Of a stretch of 20,654 nt of DNA, positions 16,101-20,654 are shown one piece after another. Under the pieces are notes generated by a model. It was not told where the DNA came from. It was given only the letters and a program-made list of their open reading frames with translations, and made no database searches. How positions within the stretch are numbered: the first letter of the stretch is position 1; each line of letters begins with the position of its first letter. A program made the position numbers and the translations under genes. Source of the DNA: Monoglobus sp964617455 (lineage in GTDB: Bacteria > Bacillota > Clostridia > Monoglobales > Monoglobaceae); assembly GCA_964617455.1 (NCBI GenBank), contig CAZTYF010000022.1, positions 1 through 20,654 on the forward strand. The letters run 5' to 3'.

Positions 16101-16938
16101 ATATGAACATAAATTCCCCGGAGCTGTTGTTGGCCAAGTAGGTATTGTTGGATGGGTCTCGGTTTTGAGACACGGAGTAGAACCTGAAGCTCTTGCTGCC
16201 CGAGTGGGCCATATCGCTTGTCACACCTGTCTCCGCATCGCCGCTTCTTGCCGCATATTTCCAATAATCCACATCCTCGTCTTCAAAGCCCGTCCGATAG
16301 CTCTCTTGGGCCCCTGCGCCTGCCTGAGCCCGAGTTTGGGGATTGAGGCCCACTTGGGACTTGTCGATTTCGGTGACCGTCAAATTGTCGAAATAAACCT
16401 CTCCGGAGGCTGCGGCAAAACCCAAGGAAATTTTAACCTTGGCGGCATTCTTTCCGGGGGTTATAAACAGGGTGATATTCTGCCATACTCCGCCCGTATC
16501 CTTTTCGGAGGCAATACAGTACTTATATTCATCGGACACGGAGCCGCCCTCATCCGAGACTTTGTAGGAAATATAGGCCCCTCCTTCGGTTCCGTTGACT
16601 CTTGCATAATCCTTCAAAAGGTAATCCACTCGGACTTTGTAATAGTGCTTGTATTCCGCATCTACGGACTTTGATATTTCCCTGCCGTCCTTTGCATTGG
16701 TCGTGGCGGAGTCTGCCGCAAATCCATAGGAGCGGGAGCCCGACGCCGCCTCATCTCCGAAGGGGCCGCAGACGATGGAGTTGTTGCTGCCCGTGAGCAA
16801 AAGAGACTCGTCCCCGCTCTCAAATCCGTTGGTATATACAGCCCGTTCCTCATCCTCGGCAAACACCGAAAAAGAACATGCGGACATTATAATCATCACT
16901 GCCGTGCATATTGCCGTTATTTTTTTAAATACAGACAC
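13177..16938 (-). CDS. Large secreted toroid-type protein with carbohydrate-binding modules and an embedded SLH-like repeat
   Basis: 1253 residues from GTG 16938, which has AGGAG eight bases upstream; a GTG at 16947 would overlap that site. A signal peptide (about 1-28, ending SFSVFA) is followed by two CBM4/9-like sandwiches (about 30-195 and 205-385, each with a W-x-N-[IY] strand and a terminal DDIEV or DNLTV strand). Next come a beta domain (about 400-600, with SETAHNF and DTYRQL), an alpha-helical core (about 610-1010, GAYDGNYG near 877, Arg near 938), an SLH-like repeat (about 1011-1067, GIIDGVTDLTFKPDD, then TRAEAAEIILRRL), and a C-terminal sandwich with ARDIVSGEMVDL. The beta domain, core and last sandwich parallel the product of 3035-7033. 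The enzyme family is not recognised; a polysaccharide lyase or hydrolase role is inferred. Confidence 0.83.
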   Translation of the reverse strand: MSVFKKITAICTAVMIIMSACSFSVFAEDEERAVYTNGFESGDESLLLTGSNNSIVCGPFGDEAASGSRSYGFAADSATTNAKDGREISKSVDAEYKHYYKVRVDYLLKDYARVNGTEGGAYISYKVSDEGGSVSDEYKYCIASEKDTGGVWQNITLFITPGKNAAKVKISLGFAAASGEVYFDNLTVTEIDKSQVGLNPQTRAQAGAGAQESYRTGFEDEDVDYWKYAARSGDAETGVTSDMAHSGSKSFRFYSVSQNRDPSNNTYLANNSSGEFMFILEPGVYQVSCWYNLKNYKRFNNQHGATIGVSAYSGGTELRGSAVTKTFDVLEDTGGEWKNYSFTFTLPEGCDRIRMNIGFRCSTGTYALDDIEVSPVLTGLVTSPDNEHFNGVTVKKADSDTVSVDIDYEQAISPAILDTIILGNEESETAHNFEAGNSVVGYGGLGDTYRQLYPEEPVWFDVKVDPEKMNYLTVKMWGSEFPQKTNQHLQVTDEYGTFKVEYGTLWPDIDSMMHEQAQNDSYFYGTIRIPPQTTHGRTALRLKIWNAGTYNTYGATTYAATTEYSRQLYKIATHTEPEYIPQEDDKNSEVKRYDLTKTKVSPNGLSPYDFLINEMNKGVEVIMSRQNYGETWDKMVADGLSPAEATGAYMEDTNSLRHGTWENWCKNVYYNKCVGSNSENMKGMRVLSLAYDSPWSKYYHDDMIVDRCVSWLDYMVRAQGSNGGYNDANNKAWIGGPDRTPSTNAINAGERTIGEVFLMLHDEMERLGYLDQLIDDDLNPDTPMITRAKAYENMFFNLSYYMFEYISRRTAVNQDLFNIISGETAEESLAVLNPSRCRDRDTMKQWWYTACGLMVAPHGSLQFSPKGLSLETHGHLNGAYDGNYGMHGASMSADLALLTGDENIIKRALSAANALTYFQETITDSEGYIAIRKEDAINTRNTYTPGRVEYTAWNNFNAIYFGSKDALRELELYIQYGEIYRAPITSDSRDLFYVMQMFNKVGDKIKEASEGYKTFADISGIEEEGAIVTLAWKGIIDGVTDLTFKPDDRIDQETFKRWLNNAFGNTAEIPYSILYTRAEAAEIILRRLYDKGIDIGRFDLGSGIYLPNEPWIHEDYMYNDEIAESYAWKIHDNEIFRCTMNWRSEYSSSTERSRAVATTSEVLRYHVMKDEYTSVGCAYMTAPLGLRRIDIAKYGKYVILSNVSDQEKSVNVDLTSDIKKARDIVSGEMVDLNSEINIKPLSSVILNLEDIEK

Positions 16939-17021
16939 AAAAACCACTCCTGTCTTTATCCGCCGCCTTTATTTTGCTCGGAAAATCGATATCTCAAGGC
17001 GCTTAATAAAATAGTTTATGA

Positions 17022-17042
17022 GGAGCCCCGTTTTGGGGCTCC
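17022..17042 (-). terminator. Hairpin terminator after the partial SLH gene
   Basis: GGAGCCCC (17022-17029) and GGGGCTCC (17035-17042) form a perfect eight-pair GC-rich stem with a five-base loop, eight bases after the stop codon. On the minus strand it is followed by TCATAAACTATTTT, which is T-rich but interrupted, so termination may be partial and allow read-through to the next surface gene. Confidence 0.6.
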
Positions 17043-17049
17043 CCGAAAT

Positions 17050-20000
17050 TTACTCTGTGGGAGCTTCGGAGACTTCCGGCTCCAGGGACGGCTCCGGCTC
17101 AAGGAACTTTCGAACTCTGTCCATAAGAGCCGCCGCCTCGGCACGCTGAGCGTTGGACAATGGCCTGAACGCTCCCGTATCGTCTCCCTCAAGGAATCCT
17201 TTTTCCGTGAGGCCTGCCACATAGGGAATCGCATAGTCGGATATCTCCGCCGAATCGGTGTAGGGCGGCAATGTCTCCGATGCCGCATTCAGGTATCGGC
17301 CGATTATGGTTGACATCTGCTCCCGAGTTATCAAATCGTTCGGAGCAAACTCGGTGTCGGAAACGCCCTTGACGATTCCCGCCTCGTTGGCTGCCGCCAC
17401 ATAAGATGCGAACCAGTCATCGGGGCCCACATCCGTGAAGGGGGATGCGGACGAAGATGCCTTGAGTCCGAATACCGATGCCGCAATCTTCGTGAACTCG
17501 GCCCGGGTGATGTTGTTTTCGGGCAGGAAGGTTGTGGCGGTCTCGCCGTTTATTATGCCTGCGTCATAGAGGTCCATGATGTATTCATATGCCCAATAGG
17601 TGGGCGGGACATCGGCAAATACCGTGCCGCTTGCGGGGCCGGATATGTCCGGGCCGGGACTTTCCGGTGCGGCGGTTGCGCCGGGATTTTCGGCAGGTGC
17701 CGCAGTGGCTGCTGTGGCGAATCCTCCTCCGCCTCCGCCGCCGGAGCCTCCTCCGCCGCCGATGGAAATTCCGCCGCCCAAGGTCTTGAAGGACGCTGTG
17801 AGCATATGGTCAACCACATTCCACTGCTTTATCGAATTCAGATAGTATACCGCATTTTCCGCTATGGTTGAGCCCGAATCCGCTTTGAATGTTATCTCGA
17901 TGTCATAGGTCATACCCTTGTCGGCCCTTTCGCCATATGCCAAAGGCGTTCTGCTGCCGTAGGCGCCTATGAGATACCATTGATAATCAAAGGTATATCG
18001 TCCGGGTATGGATTTTTGAGGTACGGGCATTTCGCTTCCGCCTTGGGGATTGGCAACGCTCACTCCGAGTTCCGTAACCACACTCGCCCTTTCGATGGGG
18101 ATGTAGTTATCCGCCGCAACGCCTTTGTATATTACCATAACGGCATCGTCGCCGTAAGGTCTGAACTCAAAATCGCCCTTGGTTTCCTCGTTATAGGTTA
18201 CGGTTATTCTCGACGGGTTCTTCACAACGACGGTTATGGTGCCCGCTTTGGCCGGGTCAAAGGCCTCTCCGTGTGCCAAAAGCACGGGATCGGGAACCGG
18301 GTCAAGAGTTACCGTGAAGGCGTCGGGAGTTGTTTTTTCAACCAAAGTGACATCCTCGGATGAAGTAGTCTCCGTAATCGATAAGTCACTGGCGACTTTA
18401 TCGATATTGATGTCATTGCCCGCCTCGTCTTTGGCTCCGGTTATGGCATAGCTGTAGCCCTTCTCAAGCTCCACATAGAAGGAGCCGTCTGCGCTTCTCT
18501 CCACAACCGTGGGCTCCTCGTTGGGATCAAGGACATTTCTCTTTACATAAATCGACTTAACATCCTCGGGAACACGGTCTCCGGGAATCGTTACCCTGAA
18601 CACGCTGTCGGATGGCGCAGGCGGTGTTGTGGGTTTCGCTCCCGGTGTGGGAGTTACGCCGGCGCCCGGAGTAGGTGTGGCCTCTCCGCCCGGTGCCGCC
18701 GTGGTGCCCGGCTCCGGAGTTGTTTCCGTGCCCGGTGTGGGTGTAATGGCAGGTGTGGCTGTGGCTCCCGGTGCGGGGGTCTCGTTTGTGCCCGGGGTCG
18801 GAGTCGCTTCCGTACCGGGTGTGGTGCCCGGCTCGGGGGTCTCATCGGTGCCCGGTGCGGGAGTTGCCTCTCCGCCCGGTGTAGGTGTGGGAGCTCCGCC
18901 TTTGAGTATTACATTTACGTAATCCATAACCGCTCTGCCCTTGGAGGCGGTGGCATACAGGAACAGGTGAACCTTGCCCTCGCCTTTTGCGGACAATGCT
19001 TCACAGGCGCTTGCGTCCACGGTGGCGGTGCCGCCCGGGAATGCCGCATACGATTCCGAGTCTACCGTTATACCGTCGGCGTTTATGGTCCACAGAGCGC
19101 CTTGATATTCATCGCACTTCTCGGCTCCGTCAACGAGGTATGAGGTGGTGCCGGATATCAGACCGATTCTCTGTTTTGTGCTGCGGATGTCGCCGCTGTT
19201 GTCGGTGAGGTAAGCCGCATCAACTTCGCCCTCCGCCTCTATGGGTTCATAGGCGAATTTGATTTGGGCGGGATTATCCTCGCCTCTTTCTCTCAATACG
19301 GCCTTTATCTCTATTCTGTCAATTTCGGATATATCGTAATCGCCTATGTAATATATATGATTGTCCGCATTGGAGGACGCCTCGGTCTTTTTGGTTCCGC
19401 TTTCGTCAACATTTACATCCCGAGTGGAGGTGTTGTTGGAAAGCAAATCCTTGACTTCAACCGCACCTTCCGGTATGGGCGGCAGGGTTGCGCCGGTGCC
19501 CGGTGTGGCCGTGGCTTCTCCTTCCGGAGTTGTCGTAGCTTCCGCTTCGGGTGTTGCCGTGGCTCCGGGTGCCGGAGTCTCGTTTGTGCCGGGCGTCGGA
19601 GTCGCTTCCGTACCCGGTGTGGTGCCCGGCTCGGGGGTCTCATCGGTGCCCGGTGCGGGAGTTGCCTCTCCGCCCGGTGTAGGTGTGGGAGCTCCGCCTT
19701 TGAGTATTACATTTACGTAATCCATAACCGCTCTGCCCTTGGAGGCCGTGGCATACAGGAACAGGTGAACCTTGCCCTCGCCTTTTACGGACAATGCTTC
19801 ACAGGCGCTTGTGTTCACGGTGGCGGTACCGCCCGGGAATGCCGCATACGATTCCGTGTCTACGGTTATTCCGTCGGCGTTTACGGTCCACAGTGCTCCT
19901 TGATAGTCATCGCACTTCTCGGCTCCGTCAACGAGGTATGAGGTGGTGCCGGATATCAGGCCGATCCTCTTGCCGGCGTTGCGAATGTCCCCGTTTTTGT

Positions 20001-20654
20001 CGGTGATATATTGTGTATTAACTTCGTCTTCCGCCCCTATGGGCTCGTAGGCGAATTTGATTTGGGCGGGAGCAGGCGTCGTTTCACTCCTTTCTCTCAA
20101 AACGGCCTTTACCTCTATTTTGTCAATTTCGGATATGTCGTAATCGCCTATGTAGTATATATGATTGTCCGCATTGGAGGATGCTTCGGTCTTTTTGGTT
20201 CCGTTTTCGTCAACATTTACATCCCGAGTGGAGGTGTTGTTGGAGAGCAAATCCTTGACTTCAACCGCGCCTTCCGGTATGGGCGGCAAGGTTGCGCCGG
20301 TGCCCGGTGTGGCCGTGGCTTCTCCTTCCGGAGTAGAGGTGGCTTCCGCTTCCGGTGTTGCCGTGGCACCCGGTGCGGGAGTTTCGTTTGTGCCGGGAGT
20401 CGGAGTTGCTTCCGGTTCGGGAGTCTCCTCGGTGCCCGGGGTGGGTGTTGTTGCGGGTTTCGGAGTATCTGTGGCCGGGACGGATGTTTCTTCCGGTGCG
20501 GGCGTGGTTTCGGTTCCCGGCACGGAAGTCGCTTCCCCACTCGGAGTTGGGGTCTCATCGGTGCCCGGGGTGGGAGTTACCTCCCCCGGAGGCGTGGCCG
20601 TGGGAGCTCCGCCTTTGAGGTTTATCTTTACATACTCGATGGTTATACGGCAGC
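17050..20654 (-). CDS. SLH-anchored surface protein with tandem beta modules (5' end outside window)
   Basis: The reading frame is open to the right window edge; 1200 residues are visible and the true start and signal peptide lie outside. The visible part has the last residues of one module (RITIEYVKINLKGG), a Thr/Pro/Gly linker, then two nearly identical modules of about 190 residues (130-321 and 398-588, beginning EVKDLLSNNTSTRDV and ending in AVMDYVNVILKGG), separated by TPTPGT-type linkers. A unique beta-rich region (about 682-955), a poly-Gly stretch (about 957-978) and three C-terminal SLH domains (about 1009-1185, e.g. GIINGETATTFLPENNITRAEF) follow. The modules look like CBM6/CBM35-type jelly rolls, but I do not recognise them with confidence. 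It is likely a wall-anchored binding protein or the C-terminal half of a large enzyme. GTG 20523 lies within a linker and is not the start. Confidence 0.85.
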   Translation of the reverse strand, partial: CRITIEYVKINLKGGAPTATPPGEVTPTPGTDETPTPSGEATSVPGTETTPAPEETSVPATDTPKPATTPTPGTEETPEPEATPTPGTNETPAPGATATPEAEATSTPEGEATATPGTGATLPPIPEGAVEVKDLLSNNTSTRDVNVDENGTKKTEASSNADNHIYYIGDYDISEIDKIEVKAVLRERSETTPAPAQIKFAYEPIGAEDEVNTQYITDKNGDIRNAGKRIGLISGTTSYLVDGAEKCDDYQGALWTVNADGITVDTESYAAFPGGTATVNTSACEALSVKGEGKVHLFLYATASKGRAVMDYVNVILKGGAPTPTPGGEATPAPGTDETPEPGTTPGTEATPTPGTNETPAPGATATPEAEATTTPEGEATATPGTGATLPPIPEGAVEVKDLLSNNTSTRDVNVDESGTKKTEASSNADNHIYYIGDYDISEIDRIEIKAVLRERGEDNPAQIKFAYEPIEAEGEVDAAYLTDNSGDIRSTKQRIGLISGTTSYLVDGAEKCDEYQGALWTINADGITVDSESYAAFPGGTATVDASACEALSAKGEGKVHLFLYATASKGRAVMDYVNVILKGGAPTPTPGGEATPAPGTDETPEPGTTPGTEATPTPGTNETPAPGATATPAITPTPGTETTPEPGTTAAPGGEATPTPGAGVTPTPGAKPTTPPAPSDSVFRVTIPGDRVPEDVKSIYVKRNVLDPNEEPTVVERSADGSFYVELEKGYSYAITGAKDEAGNDINIDKVASDLSITETTSSEDVTLVEKTTPDAFTVTLDPVPDPVLLAHGEAFDPAKAGTITVVVKNPSRITVTYNEETKGDFEFRPYGDDAVMVIYKGVAADNYIPIERASVVTELGVSVANPQGGSEMPVPQKSIPGRYTFDYQWYLIGAYGSRTPLAYGERADKGMTYDIEITFKADSGSTIAENAVYYLNSIKQWNVVDHMLTASFKTLGGGISIGGGGGSGGGGGGGFATAATAAPAENPGATAAPESPGPDISGPASGTVFADVPPTYWAYEYIMDLYDAGIINGETATTFLPENNITRAEFTKIAASVFGLKASSSASPFTDVGPDDWFASYVAAANEAGIVKGVSDTEFAPNDLITREQMSTIIGRYLNAASETLPPYTDSAEISDYAIPYVAGLTEKGFLEGDDTGAFRPLSNAQRAEAAALMDRVRKFLEPEPSLEPEVSEAPTE
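18888..20285 (-). repeat. Tandem about 804-bp coding repeat (two copies)
   Basis: Two copies of a module-plus-linker unit lie head to tail within the partial SLH gene. The anchor GCAAATCCTTGACTTCAACC is at about 20247 and again at about 19443, 804 bases (268 codons) apart. Most of the module is nearly identical in DNA; differences cluster in one block (about 19180-19290 against 19975-20100). The remnant at the window edge shows a third, more diverged module upstream. Confidence 0.8.

Noticed and set aside
16030..16674. 214-codon plus-strand frame opposite the CBM-like modules
   Set aside because: Antisense shadow of a well-supported gene; no ribosome binding site or motif.
16948..17021. Promoter for the toroid protein gene (TTGAGA followed by an AAATAA-like element)
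   Set aside because: The -10 part is too poor a match and the spacing is ambiguous; expression by read-through past the hairpin at 17022-17042 is equally possible.
19264..19941. 225-codon plus-strand frame opposite the tandem modules, rich in Cys, Gly and Arg
   Set aside because: The composition is the antisense reading of Thr/Pro-rich linkers, not a genuine cysteine-rich protein.
18640..20610. Possible CRISPR-like or minisatellite array in the short repeated GTGCCCGG-type units
   Set aside because: The short repeats are in-frame codons of Thr/Pro/Gly linkers, with no regular spacers; they are coding low-complexity sequence.
20523..20654. GTG at 20523 as the start of the tandem-module SLH gene
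   Set aside because: The frame stays open upstream to the window edge and encodes the end of another module and linker, so this codon is internal.

Overview
The window looks like the chromosome of an anaerobic, probably gut or rumen, Clostridia-type Firmicute. The evidence is AGGAGG-type ribosome binding sites, secreted proteins with S-layer homology (SLH) domains, Pro/Thr-rich linkers, a copper-amine-oxidase-N-like surface domain, a YesL/DUF624 membrane protein, and a clostridial-style Rpn nuclease gene. The assignment is by inference; no rRNA or species marker is present.

Layout. (1) Bases 1-1813, plus strand: an Rpn/PD-(D/E)XK nuclease gene (304-1170) with a near-consensus promoter. It is followed by two free-standing copies of its own 3' end (1197-1361 and 1430-1627). 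The locus is bracketed by hairpin-rich modular repeats (1-229 and 1628-1813), whose stems differ in sequence from copy to copy but mostly stay self-complementary. (2) Bases 1804-11072, minus strand, transcribed right to left: a DUF624 membrane protein, a sugar nucleotidyltransferase, a cytoplasmic GH42-like glycosidase, a 1332-residue secreted multidomain protein and a galactokinase. The gaps are short, so this is probably one or two operons for uptake and catabolism of a galactose-containing glycan. A promoter-like site precedes the DUF624 gene. (3) Bases 11276-20654, minus strand: three large surface genes. The first is cut by the right window edge and carries tandem about 190-residue modules, Thr/Pro linkers and three C-terminal SLH domains; a hairpin at 17022-17042 follows it. 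The second is a 1253-residue secreted paralogue of the region 2 secreted protein. The third, overlapping the second by four bases (ATGA), is a discoidin-like/SLH/DNRLRE-like protein; a terminator at 11191-11211 follows it.

Working model (inference). The SLH proteins and the two large secreted proteins act on or hold polysaccharide at the cell surface, and products enter the cell through a transporter not encoded here. The GH42-like enzyme, galactokinase and nucleotidyltransferase then process galactose or a related sugar. No galT, galE, transporter or regulator gene is present.

The best candidates for something new are the Rpn gene with free-standing copies of its C-terminal tail, which could be independent antitoxin-like proteins; the modular palindrome family with co-varying arms; and the pair of large secreted proteins with an unassigned, probably alpha-helical toroid, core. 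Intergenic stretches without a gene are described under their repeats, promoters and terminators; no tRNA, rRNA, CRISPR array or classical insertion sequence was seen.
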